Under the pieces are notes generated by a model. That model did not search any database, was not told the DNA's origin, and saw only the letters and a list, made by a program, of their open reading frames with translations. Positions 51,925-62,529 of a stretch of DNA of 64,000 nucleotides are shown here, piece after piece. A program made the translations under genes and the position numbers. The DNA is from Mycobacteroides chelonae (GTDB lineage: Bacteria; Actinomycetota; Actinomycetes; Mycobacteriales; Mycobacteriaceae), in the NCBI GenBank assembly GCA_014204435.1, contig JACHLF010000007.1, positions 62,001 to 126,000 of the forward strand, given 5' to 3'. How positions within the stretch are numbered: the first letter of the stretch is position 1; every line of letters starts with the position of its first letter.

Positions 51925-53096
51925 GATTTGCGCTCCCAGAATGCGGGTCCGACGGGTTCCACGAAGTCGCCGTTGGCGACGAGGTATCCGTCCTTGTCGA
52001 CGGTGATTGGCAGCTGCGCCAGCGCGCGGGCGGCCGGCCCGAAGATGGGCTTGGCGAAGTGCAGCGCATCGAACTGCGACTGGTGGCACGGGCACAGGAT
52101 GCGGTAGGTCTGCTGCTCGAAAAGCGATGTGGGGCAACCCAGGTGTGAGCAGATCTTGGTGTACGCGAACAGGTCGCCGTAGTTGAAGCTTTCCTGTCCC
52201 TTGCGCTTGATCACCTTGGGCATGTCGACGGGCCGCACCCGGATGATCATGACGGGGTTGCGCACGCCCATCTGGATGTGTGACAGCTTCTCGTGCGATT
52301 CCACGGTGGTGCCATCGCCATCGGACTCGCGCCACGGGAACACGGTCTCCATGCCGCCGGCGTCGATGTCCTCGGGACGGATCTTGAGCAGGACGTTGGA
52401 GCTGCTGCCCACGGCCCGGCCGAGGTAGATGGTCTCGCCCTTGTACCGTGGGGTCCAGCCGCTGGTGAGCAGCACGGGCTGCTTGCCGTTGGCGGTGGGA
52501 ACCACGCGCGCCCAGGGGTTCTTGATGATGCCGCCGATGAGGGCGACGGTGGCACCAGCACCCATGGCGCCGACACCGAAGCCCAGGGCTCGGATGATCA
52601 TCTTGCGACGGGGCAGCGTCGAGGTGTCCAGGGTGTCCTGCAGCTGCGCGACGATGGTCTTGCGGTCCACCTCGGAGGATCCCGGGCCGTCGTGACGGTC
52701 CTGGATCGAGATCTCCTGCGGGATGAACTTCTTGGTGTACAGCACCGCGCCGATACCCAGCGACAGCACCGACAGGCCCAGCGTCAGGCCGTACAGCGGA
52801 GTGGCTAAGTTGTAGACCGCGTTGCCGGGGTCGCCCAGCGGTTTGTACTCCCACGGCCAGAATAGGAACACCCCGAGCAGGGCGAGTCCGAACACACCGC
52901 CGAGGGCGAACCACAGCGCGATCTGACGCTCCGCGCGCTTCTCGGCCTTGGTGCCCTCGACCGGCCAGCGCGGCTCGCGGTAGACGATCTCCACACCGTC
53001 GAGATTGGTACCAAGCTTGACCAGCTCGTCGCGGCTCATGCTCGCGAGCTGCTCGTCGCTCGGCATCTCTGGCTTGTTAGCATCACTCACGCTCAC
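51921..53096 (-). CDS. qcrA: Rieske iron-sulfur subunit
   Basis: The 391-residue subunit has three membrane helices (about residues 62-85, 105-128 and 165-190), typical of actinobacterial QcrA, and a C-terminal Rieske domain with the 2Fe-2S ligands in [12 protein letters not shown] and CPCHQSQFD. It passes electrons from menaquinol at QcrB to QcrC. The GTG start at 53096 overlaps the qcrC stop by four bases; a second GTG two codons later is also possible. Its stop overlaps the qcrB start. Confidence 0.96.
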   Translation of the reverse strand: MSVSDANKPEMPSDEQLASMSRDELVKLGTNLDGVEIVYREPRWPVEGTKAEKRAERQIALWFALGGVFGLALLGVFLFWPWEYKPLGDPGNAVYNLATPLYGLTLGLSVLSLGIGAVLYTKKFIPQEISIQDRHDGPGSSEVDRKTIVAQLQDTLDTSTLPRRKMIIRALGFGVGAMGAGATVALIGGIIKNPWARVVPTANGKQPVLLTSGWTPRYKGETIYLGRAVGSSSNVLLKIRPEDIDAGGMETVFPWRESDGDGTTVESHEKLSHIQMGVRNPVMIIRVRPVDMPKVIKRKGQESFNYGDLFAYTKICSHLGCPTSLFEQQTYRILCPCHQSQFDALHFAKPIFGPAARALAQLPITVDKDGYLVANGDFVEPVGPAFWERKS

Positions 53097-53980
53097 GCGC
53101 GTGCTCCAATCCACAGTGCCGCGGCGATGGCGGCGACGATGCCGATGATCCACATGGCCATGCCCTCAGAGGACGGGCCGAAGCCTCCCAGGCCGTAACC
53201 GCCCGGATCGGGGGTCTCGGCCGAAGCGCGGACATACGCGACGATGTCCTTCTTCTCTTCGGGGGTGAGCTGACGATCGGAGAACTTGGGCATGTTCTGC
53301 GGTCCGGTCAGCATCGCGGTGTAGATCTGCGCCTCGCTGGCCGGGTCGAGTTCGGGCGCGAACTTGCCCGACGAGAGCGCTCCGCCACGGCCGGTGAAGT
53401 TGTGGCAGGACGCGCAGTTCAGGCGGAACAGATCGCCGCCACGGGCGATGTTGTTACCGCGCAGCGACTCTTGTGCCACCGCACCATCGGCATCGCGAAT
53501 CACCTGCGGGCCGCCACCGTTGGCCTGGATGTAGGCGCCCAGGGCGTCGGTCTGCTCTTCGTCGAAGATCGGGTCCTTGCGCTGGGCCTGAGCCTCGTTG
53601 CGCATGGCCGGCATACGTCCGGTGGAGACCTGGAAGTAGACGGCCGCCTCGCCCACGCCGATGAGGCTGGGGCCGCGGTCGGGCACACCTTGCAGGTTGG
53701 CGCCGTGGCAGGTGATGCACGAGGTCTCGTACAGCTGCTTGCCGGTCCGCAGCAGGGCCGACTTGTCCTCGTCAGCCACCGCGACCTGCGGGGTTGGCGT
53801 GAAGGTCGAGGCCAAGCCGCCCGCAACCACCAGTGCGATCAGCAGCAGCAAACCTGCTGAGACACGACGGCGGAACTTGCGGCGTGCGCGATTCTTGGCG
53901 GCTGTGTCCTGTACGGGCTCCACGCTCACCTGTTGTGCTCCCTTCACCGGGCTGGGCTGGGTCTTTGGGCCGTCGGGCAT
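53093..53980 (-). CDS. qcrC: Diheme cytochrome c subunit
   Basis: The 295-residue subunit has an N-terminal membrane anchor (about residues 42-60), two cytochrome c domains with haem motifs CITCH and CASCH, and a C-terminal membrane helix (about 273-292). It links the bcc complex directly to CuA of the aa3 oxidase, as mycobacteria lack soluble cytochrome c. The ATG follows the ctaE TAA stop with no spacer, and its stop overlaps the qcrA start, so ctaE-qcrCAB is one compact operon. Confidence 0.97.
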   Translation of the reverse strand: MPDGPKTQPSPVKGAQQVSVEPVQDTAAKNRARRKFRRRVSAGLLLLIALVVAGGLASTFTPTPQVAVADEDKSALLRTGKQLYETSCITCHGANLQGVPDRGPSLIGVGEAAVYFQVSTGRMPAMRNEAQAQRKDPIFDEEQTDALGAYIQANGGGPQVIRDADGAVAQESLRGNNIARGGDLFRLNCASCHNFTGRGGALSSGKFAPELDPASEAQIYTAMLTGPQNMPKFSDRQLTPEEKKDIVAYVRASAETPDPGGYGLGGFGPSSEGMAMWIIGIVAAIAAALWIGARA

Positions 53981-54601
53981 TTAGCGGACAAAGTAGATGG
54001 TGGCGAACAATGCGATCCACACGATGTCGACGAAGTGCCAGTAGTAAGACACGACGATCGCGGAGGTCGCCTGGGCCGGAGTGAACTTACTCATCCGGGT
54101 GCGAATCAGCAGATAGACGAAGGCGACCAGACCGCCGACAACGTGCAGGCCGTGGAAGCCGGTGGCCAAGTAGAAGGTTGAGCCATATGAGCTACTCGCG
54201 ATCGTGGTGCCCTCGTGCACGAGGTTCATGTATTCGTAGCCCTGGCCGAGGACGAAGAAGGTGCCCATGATGAGGGTGATGACGTACCAGCGGCGCAGCC
54301 CGAAGACGTCTCCGCGTTCTGCGGCGAACACGCCCATCTGACAGGTGAAGGACGACGCGACCAGCACGGCGGTGACGGGGATGGCAAGCCCGAGGTTTAG
54401 TTCGGTGGGCTCCGGTGGCCAACTACCGCCGGACTGGGCCCGCGCGGTGAAGTAGAAGGCAAAGAGCCCAGCAAAGAACATCAATTCACTGGAAAGCCAC
54501 ACAATGGTGCCAACACTCACCATATTGGGCCGGTTCAGTGAATGAACCCGCTGGGTAATGGCGGTTCCCGCCGGCGATCCTGGGGCTGCTGCGGTCGTCA
54601 C
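53981..54601 (-). CDS. ctaE: Cytochrome c oxidase subunit III
   Basis: The 206-residue subunit III has five to six membrane helices and the segments [52 protein letters not shown] and [15 protein letters not shown], all family hallmarks. It starts with GTG at 54601; the longer in-frame start at 54673 is not conserved. It is the first gene of the ctaE-qcrC-qcrA-qcrB operon. The 190-bp gap to divergent trpD should hold both promoters; I see no clear box there. Confidence 0.96.
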   Translation of the reverse strand: MTTAAAPGSPAGTAITQRVHSLNRPNMVSVGTIVWLSSELMFFAGLFAFYFTARAQSGGSWPPEPTELNLGLAIPVTAVLVASSFTCQMGVFAAERGDVFGLRRWYVITLIMGTFFVLGQGYEYMNLVHEGTTIASSSYGSTFYLATGFHGLHVVGGLVAFVYLLIRTRMSKFTPAQATSAIVVSYYWHFVDIVWIALFATIYFVR

Positions 54602-54791
54602 GTCGTAAGTATGACGCTTTGTAGTTGTCGAGAGCCACCCGGGTCCGACATTGATTTGTGACCGACTCTCCACAACGTGTGTGGCCTCTGGCGGGAGCGG
54701 TGTCGATGACCTGCGCCCGGCGTGTCGCGGCAGGCCCCGAAGGCATTTAGTCCTTTGTTGTCACCGCCGTGTCCATGGGAACATTTGCGGC

Positions 54792-55874
54792 GTGCTGGAA
54801 CATTCCTGGCCCCAGGTGTTGGGGGAGCTGACCAATCGTCGCGACCTGGCGGCAGGGCAGGCGGCCTGGGCCATGGACCAGATCATGACGGGGACGGCGA
54901 CACCGGCCCAGATCGCGGCCTTCGGGGTCTCGATGCGGATGAAGCGTCCCAGCTCGGACGAGGTGTCCGAGCTGGCCGACACCATGCTGTCCCATGCGAT
55001 CGGCTTTTCGTCCGGCACGCATGGCGACCCCATCGGTGCCAACGCCGTCGACATCGTCGGCACCGGGGGCGACGGCGCCAATACGGTGAACCTGTCCACC
55101 ATGGCCTCGATCGTGGTGGCGGCGTGCGGGGTGCCGGTGGTCAAGCACGGTAACCGGGCGGCATCCTCTCTGGCCGGTGGCGCCGACACGCTGGAGGCGC
55201 TGGGTGTGCGCATCGACCTTGGCCCCGAGCAGGTGGTGCAGAGTCTGTCCGAGGTCGGTATCGGATTCTGCTTCGCGCCGTATTTTCATCCGTCGTACCG
55301 GTACGCCTCGACGGTGCGCCGCGAGATCGGCGTTCCCACCGTCTTCAACCTGCTGGGTCCTTTGACGAATCCGGCCCGCCCGCGGGCAGGTCTGATCGGC
55401 TGCGCTTTCGTCGACCTGGCCGAGGTCACCGCGGGGGTGTTCGCGGGACGCGGGTCCAGCGTGCTGGTGGTGCACGGTGACGATGGACTCGACGAGCTGA
55501 CCACCACCACGACCAGCACTATCTGGCGGGTTCAGGCGGGCACCGTGGACACGCTGCGGTTCGACCCGGCGGCCTTCGGGTTCGCGCGGGCACGGCTGGA
55601 GGAGTTGGTGGGTGGCGATCCCGAGTTCAACGCCGCGGAGGTCCGGGCGGTGCTGAGTGGTCGCACGGGTGCGGTGCGGGACGCGGTGGTGCTCAATGCG
55701 GCCGGAGCGATGGTCGCGCACGCCGGGTTGGCCAGCGATGCCCAGTGGGTGCCAGCCTGGGAGGACGCGCTGGCCCGGGTGTCCGCTGCGATCGACTCGG
55801 GAGCAGCGGCAGCGCTGCTGGACCAGTGGATTACTGTCAGCCGGCGACTTGGGAAAGAGGTTGCCGGTTGTTGA
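54792..55874 (+). CDS. trpD: Anthranilate phosphoribosyltransferase
   Basis: The 360-residue enzyme joins anthranilate to phosphoribosyl pyrophosphate in tryptophan synthesis. It shows the PRPP loop [17 protein letters not shown], then [21 protein letters not shown], the anthranilate tunnel region [20 protein letters not shown] and [13 protein letters not shown]. The GTG at 54792 ([14 protein letters not shown]) is chosen by family length; an upstream ATG is in another frame. No other trp genes are adjacent, as in M. tuberculosis. Confidence 0.95.
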   Translation: MLEHSWPQVLGELTNRRDLAAGQAAWAMDQIMTGTATPAQIAAFGVSMRMKRPSSDEVSELADTMLSHAIGFSSGTHGDPIGANAVDIVGTGGDGANTVNLSTMASIVVAACGVPVVKHGNRAASSLAGGADTLEALGVRIDLGPEQVVQSLSEVGIGFCFAPYFHPSYRYASTVRREIGVPTVFNLLGPLTNPARPRAGLIGCAFVDLAEVTAGVFAGRGSSVLVVHGDDGLDELTTTTTSTIWRVQAGTVDTLRFDPAAFGFARARLEELVGGDPEFNAAEVRAVLSGRTGAVRDAVVLNAAGAMVAHAGLASDAQWVPAWEDALARVSAAIDSGAAAALLDQWITVSRRLGKEVAGC

Positions 55875-55966
55875 ACCAAGCCTGGTATTCGATCTGGCTG
55901 CCGCGACTCGATGTGGCGTGGCGCTCTTTGGCTCCTTGCTGACCAGAGAAGCAGACGTGACCGCCG

Positions 55967-57760
55967 TCAGCCCGCAGCTCGGGAATGAACAGGGCTGGCG
56001 ACCCTGACCAGCTCGGCCATTCCCCAGTCGTCTTGGTGGACATGGTGTGCCATGCGTGCACTATGTGCTGTCGTCACCCAATCCCGCAGCGGGCCAGAGC
56101 ATCCTGTGGCCTCGGCGTAGCCTTGGGTCGAGGACACGATGCGTACTCCGGGCTCGGCCAGCCAACGGGTGACCAGCCCGATCTCCTCGGGTGCGGCCCC
56201 GCCGAACGGTTCCGGCGTGGGCAGCACCACTTGAGCCGCCGCCGAGGCCGCCGCCACCACCGGCATCGGGGGGACGCCGCGGCGGGCGACCGCGGCACCG
56301 GCCAGTTGTCCGTGTCGCACTACGGCGAGCTGCCATCCGCCCGCGCCGTCGGGGCGCGCGGCGATCAGTTCCTCGATGCGTGACAGCGCGTGTAGGCGAT
56401 GCTGGCGGGCCAGGGCTTCGATGAGAGCGGCCGCCGCGTCGCGTTGTCGCGCTGCGGTTTCGTAGCGTGAGAGGGCGCCGAGTTCGGCCACCCGGTCGCA
56501 CATGGCGTGCAGCGGATCTCCTTGTGTGCCCGCGAGGACCGCGAGCGCCGTGACGAGGCTGTCCCGGTACCGGACTGCGTCCACCCCGGCCGGCGCGGGG
56601 CACGGCGAGGCGGTGTCGTGTGGGTAGGACTGGCCGTCACAACCGGGGCCGTGGCGTCCGCTGGCGCCGATGCGTGTGGTGCAGGTGCGCACGCCGCCGA
56701 ACCGGGCAAGAGTCAGAGCGGCGGTCGTCGCGTCGCCACGCGCACGAAACGGGCCGAGCATGGACCGCCCGCCGGTCGTTCGGACAACGGCGAACCGGGG
56801 GAAAGGCTCCTCGGTGAGCACCACCCACCACCAGCGATGCGGAAATCGGGACTTTCGGTTGTACGGCGGCGCATGCGCACCCAACAATCTCAGCTCGCGC
56901 ACCGCGGCCTCCAGCGGGTGCGCACATGTCACGTGGTCCACCGTGGTGGCGAGGGTGACCATCTCGCGCATCCGGCCACGGGGGTCCGCGCCGGTGAAAT
57001 ACTGCTGCACCCGTCGGCGCAGGTTGACGGCGGTGCCCACGTACAGCACCTCACCCGACGGCCCGCGGAACAGGTAAACGCCCGGGGCGTAAGGCATTCC
57101 ATCGGCCAGGGTGCGCTTTCCGCGTAGCTCGTTGGGTACGTGGGTGCGATAGCGTCGCAGCTCACCCATGGTGTCGACGCCCTGGTTGCCTACCCGGCCG
57201 ATGAGCGCGTGCAGGACGTCTACGGTGGCCCGGGCGTCGTCGAGTGCGCGGTGGTTGGGGGTGGTTGTCGCGCCGAGCAGCTGGGCCAGGGCGCCCAGGC
57301 TGACGCGCGGGGCCTCCTCGCGTGAGAGCACCCGGCGTGCCAGCCGGACGGTGCACAGCACGGTGGGGTGAGGCCAGTCGATTCCGCATTGTCGTGCGGC
57401 GGCCTTGAGGAACCCGACGTCGAAACCGGCGTTATGGGCGACCAGTACTGCGCCGCGGGCGAATTCCAGGAATGCCGGCAACACCTGTTCGATCGGCGGC
57501 GCGTCCACCAGCATTGCCGAGGTGATGCCGGTGAGACGGACGATCTGTGGTGGCAGCGATCGTTTCGGATCGACCAGCGTGCCCAACTCCCCAAGCACCT
57601 CGCCGCCACGCACCTTCACCGCGCCGATCTCGGTGATCGCGTCGTTCTCCGCGCTGCCCCCGGTTGTTTCCAGGTCCACCACCACAAAGGTGGTGTCGCG
57701 CAGCGCCTGCGTCGATGACCCCGACGAGGATTGCACCTCGTCGAAGGTCAGTTGCGTCAT
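55967..57760 (-). CDS. DEDD exonuclease / GIY-YIG endonuclease fusion
   Basis: The 597-residue protein joins a DnaQ-like 3'-5' exonuclease domain ([37 protein letters not shown]; about residues 24-190) to a UvrC-like GIY-YIG nuclease domain ([28 protein letters not shown]; about 225-310), followed by a UvrC-type region of about 280 residues. It corresponds to Rv2191. The combination suggests DNA repair incision plus trimming, as in Cho/UvrC-like systems, but activity is inferred. It converges with trpD across 92 bp. Confidence 0.9.
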   Translation of the reverse strand: MTQLTFDEVQSSSGSSTQALRDTTFVVVDLETTGGSAENDAITEIGAVKVRGGEVLGELGTLVDPKRSLPPQIVRLTGITSAMLVDAPPIEQVLPAFLEFARGAVLVAHNAGFDVGFLKAAARQCGIDWPHPTVLCTVRLARRVLSREEAPRVSLGALAQLLGATTTPNHRALDDARATVDVLHALIGRVGNQGVDTMGELRRYRTHVPNELRGKRTLADGMPYAPGVYLFRGPSGEVLYVGTAVNLRRRVQQYFTGADPRGRMREMVTLATTVDHVTCAHPLEAAVRELRLLGAHAPPYNRKSRFPHRWWWVVLTEEPFPRFAVVRTTGGRSMLGPFRARGDATTAALTLARFGGVRTCTTRIGASGRHGPGCDGQSYPHDTASPCPAPAGVDAVRYRDSLVTALAVLAGTQGDPLHAMCDRVAELGALSRYETAARQRDAAAALIEALARQHRLHALSRIEELIAARPDGAGGWQLAVVRHGQLAGAAVARRGVPPMPVVAAASAAAQVVLPTPEPFGGAAPEEIGLVTRWLAEPGVRIVSSTQGYAEATGCSGPLRDWVTTAHSARMAHHVHQDDWGMAELVRVASPVHSRAAG

Positions 57761-57796
57761 GTGGTGACGGTAAGACCCGGGACCGACATTTCGGGT

Positions 57797-58488
57797 TCAC
57801 GCCACGGGGGTACAAAGCAACGCGAGTGTGTCGTTCGTGGTGTCGACACCACCGGCACCGATCTTCTCTTCGAGCCGCGACCGCAACTGGCTCCGCTTGG
57901 CGGGTTCGAGTGTGAGGTGATTGGAATACGTGAAGACCATGTCCAGATAGGCCTGCGTGGAGAAGTGCTTCCGCTCCAGGAAATGCAGGTGCCGCACGTG
58001 GTACCCGGATTTCTCGATCTCCATCGACACCGCGTCCTCGGTGTCGATGGAGGGGCGCCTCGTGGTGTCCAGGAAACCTGCGTAGACGATGTCCCGGTCG
58101 CGCGGTGTCGGGGCCGTGGGTTCGATGCGGTTCCACACCAAGGCGAGCCGCCCGCCGGGGCTGAGCACTGTCCGCACTTTCTCCAATGCGGCCTGGGGCT
58201 CGACCCAATGAAAGGACTGCGCGAACAACACCAGATCGAATGTCCGGCCAGCCGGCTGCCAGTCCTCGAACGTGGCGACCTCGACGTCGATGCCCTTGGC
58301 GGTCGCCGCGCGGGCCATGCGGACATCCGGCTCCACGGCGAGCACCCCGGCGCCCGAGCACCGCAGACCAGTTCGTCGATCAGCGGTTGCGGGTAGCGAG
58401 GACGGTGGTGGTCATAGGCATCGGCGGATTCTCCGAACGACTCGGCCCGCCGGCGGTCGGTATGTGCTGGTTGTTGCTCATCCGTCAT
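57797..58488 (-). pseudogene. Class I SAM methyltransferase, deleted and frameshifted
   Basis: Two frames encode parts of one methyltransferase. The first starts at ATG 58488 (MTDEQQPAHTDRRRAESFGE, then YDHHRPRYPQPLIDELV) and runs out of family sequence near 58370. The second frame picks up at VLAVEPDVRMARAATAKGID and continues through FDLVLFAQSFHWVEPQAAL and LSPGGRLALVWNRIEP to a stop at 57797. SAM-binding motif I, normally a VLDVGxGTG segment, should lie between these and is missing. The lesion is an out-of-frame deletion estimated at 50-70 bases. An 8-base repeat, GGTGCTCG, occurs twice at the junction. The product should be inactive unless the lesion is a sequencing error. Confidence 0.8.
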
Positions 58489-58581
58489 ACCGCCAGGGTT
58501 CCAGGGAGCGGCCACTTGTCGGTGGGCGCGGATACGGTCCGCTCGAACCCGAAAGAACGACTCAATGGGAGAGGAGGAGCC

Positions 58582-58803
58582 ATGCTCATCGACTGCGACG
58601 ATTGCGCGATGCGCGGCCCGGGATGCGAGGACTGCGTGGTCAGTGTGTTGTTGGGGGTGCCCCAGACACTCGCTGATGACGAGCGTGCCGCGTTGGCTGT
58701 CTTGGCCGAGGCGGGGATGGCACCCAAGCTGCGCTTGGTGCCGATTCAGCGCACCTACGACACGCCTGATTCTGCGAAGACGCCCGATGCGGGAGTCGCA
58801 TAG
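58582..58803 (+). CDS. Small protein with two CxxC motifs
   Basis: The 73-residue product starts at ATG 58582 behind a strong GAGGAGGAG site. Its N-terminus carries CDDC and CEDC (Cys 5, 8, 15, 18), a spacing suited to a zinc knuckle or a small metal site, followed by a hydrophobic helix (VVSVLLG) and a short helical part (DDERAALAVLAEAGM). I do not recognise a named family, although such small proteins recur in mycobacteria upstream of ripC. Function unknown. Confidence 0.7.
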   Translation: MLIDCDDCAMRGPGCEDCVVSVLLGVPQTLADDERAALAVLAEAGMAPKLRLVPIQRTYDTPDSAKTPDAGVA

Positions 58804-58985
58804 GGCACACTCGAACGAGGTGCTTGATGGCCCTTCCTGGGAAACGGGGAGGAGAACCAACGCTTACGCGACGTTGACGTCGTTCCACGCTGCGGTGGAC
58901 AACGTCGATGCCATTTCGTAACCTATCTGAGACCTATCGGCGTCGTGGTTCGCGGCGATTAAATTGCAGTAAAGGGATGTAGTCA

Positions 58986-60131
58986 GTGAGTGTCGGGCGT
59001 CTTCTTCGAAATCATTCCGATCCACTGACGCCCTCACCCCTTCGCCGTGTGGTGCTCGCGGCGACTGCTGCCGCGCTGGTCGCAGGGGTATTTGCAGGCG
59101 GTCAGACCGCCACCGCGGACCCCAACAACGACGCCATCAAGAAGCTCAACGAACTGTCCCGTGAGGCCGAGGCGACCTCCGAGGCGGCAAACTCGGCGAA
59201 GATCGATCTGGACGCCAAGCTGGCGGCTCAGCGCGATGCCGAGAAGGCTGTTCTTGCTGACGAGGCGGTCGCGAAGGCCGCACGCATGGCGGTATCCACG
59301 TACCAAGTCGATGTCAACAAGGCCATGGTCGCCGCTTATATGGGCGGTAACACCAGCGGTTATGGCGCGGTGCTGACGTCCAACTCACCGCAGAACCTCA
59401 TCGACCAGCTGTCGGTGCAGCGCACGGTGGGAACCGAGATGCGTAGCCGCATGGACAGCTATCGCGCGGCGCAGTCCTCAGCGGATGAGGCCGAGCAGCG
59501 GTCTCGTGACGCCGCCGAGAAGGCGCGAGTGGCCGCCGAGCAGGCCAAGAACGTCCGCGCTTCGCTGCAGGCCAAGCAGAGCCAGTTGCAGGTGCAGATC
59601 GCGGTCGTCAAGTCGCAGTACAACACCCTGAGCCCCGGTCAGCGTGCACAGCTGGCGCTGCCGGCACCCGTACCCCCGCCGCCAGCGGCGGAACCGGGTG
59701 AGGCCGCCGATGTGCCCGAGCCGCTGATGCAGGCCGCGGCCGCCGCGCCCGCACCCGAGGCCGCCATCGGCGGAGGCGGGTCCGCGGTTGGTGCGAACGC
59801 CGTGGCGGCGGCATTGACCCGGATCGGAGCGCCCTACTCCTGGGGCGGTTCGGGCCCCAACGCCTTCGATTGCTCCGGTCTGGTCATGTGGGCCTACCGT
59901 CAGCAGGGTGTGTCGTTGCCGCACTCCAGTCAGGCACTGGCGCGCGGCGGCACCCCGGTCGCGCTGAGCGAGCTGCAGCCGGGCGATGTCATCAACTTCT
60001 ACGGCGACGCCTCGCACACCGGTATCTATGTCGGCAACGGCATGATGGTGCACGCGTCCACCTACGGTGTCCCGGTCGCGGTTGTGCCGATCACGTCCTC
60101 GGGCCCGATCTACAACGCGCGCCGCTACTGA
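58986..60131 (+). CDS. ripC: NlpC/P60 peptidoglycan endopeptidase RipC-like
   Basis: The 381-residue secreted enzyme cleaves peptide stems of peptidoglycan. It has a signal peptide (about residues 22-45), a long coiled-coil of about 180 residues rich in Ala, Glu, Lys and Gln that likely regulates access, a Pro/Ala linker, and a C-terminal NlpC/P60 domain with catalytic Cys 296 (NAFDCSGLVMWAY), His 344 (DASHTGIYVG) and His 356 (MVHAS). It corresponds to Rv2190c. The GTG start follows AAAGGGA. A TAAATT about 25 bp upstream could be a -10 element, seen only by eye. Confidence 0.93.
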   Translation: MSVGRLLRNHSDPLTPSPLRRVVLAATAAALVAGVFAGGQTATADPNNDAIKKLNELSREAEATSEAANSAKIDLDAKLAAQRDAEKAVLADEAVAKAARMAVSTYQVDVNKAMVAAYMGGNTSGYGAVLTSNSPQNLIDQLSVQRTVGTEMRSRMDSYRAAQSSADEAEQRSRDAAEKARVAAEQAKNVRASLQAKQSQLQVQIAVVKSQYNTLSPGQRAQLALPAPVPPPPAAEPGEAADVPEPLMQAAAAAPAPEAAIGGGGSAVGANAVAAALTRIGAPYSWGGSGPNAFDCSGLVMWAYRQQGVSLPHSSQALARGGTPVALSELQPGDVINFYGDASHTGIYVGNGMMVHASTYGVPVAVVPITSSGPIYNARRY

Positions 60132-60151
60132 GTCCTGGTTATCGTGCTGGT

Positions 60152-61357
60152 GTGGCCGGGGTAGCACGCTGCGCACCGTTTCTCGCGGTGCTGCTGATTG
60201 TGTGTGGGGGTTGTGGAGCACAGCCCGCCGCGCAATCCCATGATGTGCGCGCCTCGATCCGAGAACTGTTGACGCGTTACTCCGAAGCGCTGCGCAGCGG
60301 CGATGCTGCGGCATTGCACGCCGTGCTCGCACCGGACCGACCCCAGTTCATCGAGGCTCAGCGGCGTCTGCAGGAGAATCTTTCGGAGCTCAAGGCCGAT
60401 ACGTTCGAGTATCGGCCCGCGGCTGAGATCCCCGCCGATCCGATTGCCCCGCACCAACGATGGCGGCTGGATGCGGCGTTGTTCTACGCGATCAGCGGAG
60501 TGGACAAGGTCCCGGTCCGGCGCCCCGTCACCGTCGGTGTGGTGCACGACAACGACGGCTGGCGGTTGTTCGACGCCAGCGTGATCACTGTGCCCTGGCA
60601 GTACGGCCCGGTGGTGGAGACACGAAAGAAGGCGGGGGACCGGGACGTGCTGGTGCTCGGTCATCCCGCGTCGATGGTCGCACCGCGGCTGGTTCAGGAG
60701 ATAGACGGCGCCATGAGGTCGCTGTCGGAGTTGTGGGGGGCACAGTCGCGTACGGGGATGCTGTTTGTCGCCGCTGAAACAGACGCGGAGTTCGCCGCTC
60801 TCGTCGGTGGCGAACATACCGAGGGACTCGCCGCCGCCGCTGTCGCAGACCGTGTCGACAGCGGAGTCGCGGTAGGGCAGCGGGTGATCTTCGCACCCGG
60901 TTCGGCAGCGCTGCCCGCCGATCAATTCCGCCTGGTGCTGCGCCATGAGCTCTTCCACGCTGCCGCCCGCACCGTCACCGGCGACCGTGCGCCCCTGTGG
61001 CTGGTGGAGGGAGTGGCCGACTACAATGGTCGCCGGGGCAGCGGTACCCCGTTTCGCAACGCGGCGCCCACGTTGACGAGTGCTCTTGCCGCAGGACGTG
61101 TTCCGGATCATCTGCCGACCGACGAGGAGATCGAGAATCCAGGTCCTCGTCGCATGCAGGCCTACGAGGAAGCCTGGTCGGTCGCCCAGTATGTGGCCGA
61201 AGCCTATGGCGAGCCCCAGCTTGTGCAGCTGTATCGGTACGGGGCGCAGTTCGCGCCGGACCCACAGGGTGCGGCGATCCAGCGCGCGCTGGGCATCGAC
61301 GAGGCGACATTGTTGCGCCAGTGGCAGAGCTGGCTCGCCTCTCGTCCATTACGGTAA
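60152..61357 (+). CDS. Exported metallopeptidase-like protein (Rv2189c-like)
   Basis: The 401-residue protein has a hydrophobic leader with cysteines near its end (LAVLLIVCGGCGAQP), so it is exported and perhaps lipidated, although the lipobox is not canonical. The C-terminal half has the zinc-protease motif HExxH in LRHELFHAAA and a downstream LVEGVADY glutamate, as in gluzincin-type peptidases. It corresponds to Rv2189c, which has no defined role that I know of. GTG at 60152 starts 20 bp after ripC, so co-transcription with ripC and pimB' is likely. Confidence 0.8.
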   Translation: MAGVARCAPFLAVLLIVCGGCGAQPAAQSHDVRASIRELLTRYSEALRSGDAAALHAVLAPDRPQFIEAQRRLQENLSELKADTFEYRPAAEIPADPIAPHQRWRLDAALFYAISGVDKVPVRRPVTVGVVHDNDGWRLFDASVITVPWQYGPVVETRKKAGDRDVLVLGHPASMVAPRLVQEIDGAMRSLSELWGAQSRTGMLFVAAETDAEFAALVGGEHTEGLAAAAVADRVDSGVAVGQRVIFAPGSAALPADQFRLVLRHELFHAAARTVTGDRAPLWLVEGVADYNGRRGSGTPFRNAAPTLTSALAAGRVPDHLPTDEEIENPGPRRMQAYEEAWSVAQYVAEAYGEPQLVQLYRYGAQFAPDPQGAAIQRALGIDEATLLRQWQSWLASRPLR

Positions 61358-61362
61358 GCGTC

Positions 61363-62520
61363 GTGACATTTCCCCCCGGCGATCAACGGCAGCGGATTCT
61401 GTTGGTCACCAACGATTTTCCGCCGAGGCCCGGCGGCATCCAGTCCTACCTGCAGGAGTTGGTGACCCACCTGGCCGGATCGCACGAGGTCACCGTCTAT
61501 GCGCCGCGGTGGAAGGGATGTGAGCGCTACGATGCCGCCGCCGACTATCAGGTGGTCCGGCACCCCACCTCGTTGATGCTGCCGGGGCCCGGTGTCCGCC
61601 AGCGCATGGTCGACCTCATCCGTTCGCAACGCTCGGATGTGGTGTGGTTCGGTGCGGCCGCGCCACTGGCGCTGTTGTCCTCGGCTGCGAAGGCGGCAGG
61701 AGCGGCCGTGACGGCCGCCAGCACCCATGGGCACGAAGTGGGTTGGTCGATGCTCCCGGTGGCGCGTTCGGCGCTGCGGCAGATCGGGGAGAGCACCGAC
61801 GTGATCACCTACGTTAGCCGCTACACCCGGGGACGGTTCGCCGCGGCTTTCGGTCCACGCGCCGCACTGGAACATTTGCCCTCGGGTGTCGACACTGGCC
61901 GGTTTCGCCCCGACCCTGCGGCACGCGAGGAGTTGCGGCACCGCTATGGGCTCGGCAGTCGACCGACCATTGTGTGCGTCTCTCGGCTCGTGCCGCGCAA
62001 GGGGCAAGACATGCTCATCGAGGCGCTGCCGGCGATCCGCGAGCGTGTGGATGGCGCGGCGCTGGTGATCGTGGGCGGCGGCCCGTACGCGGAACCATTG
62101 CGGGCCTTGGCAAATCGGGTCGGTGTCGATGAGCATGTGGTGTTCACCGGCGGCGTGCCCTGGGAGGAACTCCCCGCTCATCACGCGATGGGCGACGTCT
62201 TCGCGATGCCCTGCCGCACGCGCGGGGCGGGGCTCGATGTCGAGGGGCTGGGAATCGTCTTCCTGGAGGCGTCCGCCTGCGGTGTCCCGGTGGTCGCGGG
62301 AAACTCGGGGGGTGCACCGGAGACCGTGCGCGATGGTGAGACCGGACTGGTCGTCGACGGTAGATCGGTGCCTGCCATCACCGACGCCATCGTGCAGATC
62401 CTGTCCGATCCGGCGCGTGCAGCGCTGATGGGGGCAGCGGGCCGCAGCTGGGCGACCGACCATTGGCGCTGGGATCACCAGGCCGCCCGATTCGCCGAGT
62501 TGGTCAGCGGCTCCGCATAA
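61363..62520 (+). CDS. pimB: Phosphatidylinositol mannoside mannosyltransferase PimB'
   Basis: The 385-residue GT4-family glycosyltransferase adds the second mannose to phosphatidylinositol mannoside on the cytosolic face of the membrane. It has the N-terminal NDFPPRPGGIQSYLQEL, a sugar-donor region VCVSRLVPRKGQDMLIEAL and the EX7E motif in EGLGIVFLEASACGVPVVAG. The length equals that of Rv2188c. GTG at 61363 starts five bases after the preceding stop, so the genes are tightly coupled. It is followed by a degraded methyltransferase. Confidence 0.95.
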   Translation: MTFPPGDQRQRILLVTNDFPPRPGGIQSYLQELVTHLAGSHEVTVYAPRWKGCERYDAAADYQVVRHPTSLMLPGPGVRQRMVDLIRSQRSDVVWFGAAAPLALLSSAAKAAGAAVTAASTHGHEVGWSMLPVARSALRQIGESTDVITYVSRYTRGRFAAAFGPRAALEHLPSGVDTGRFRPDPAAREELRHRYGLGSRPTIVCVSRLVPRKGQDMLIEALPAIRERVDGAALVIVGGGPYAEPLRALANRVGVDEHVVFTGGVPWEELPAHHAMGDVFAMPCRTRGAGLDVEGLGIVFLEASACGVPVVAGNSGGAPETVRDGETGLVVDGRSVPAITDAIVQILSDPARAALMGAAGRSWATDHWRWDHQAARFAELVSGSA

Positions 62521-62529
62521 CCTGGCCTG

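Noticed and set aside
50362..52107. A 581-codon plus-strand open frame across qcrB
   Set aside because: It is antisense to the clear QcrB and QcrA genes and lacks any motif.
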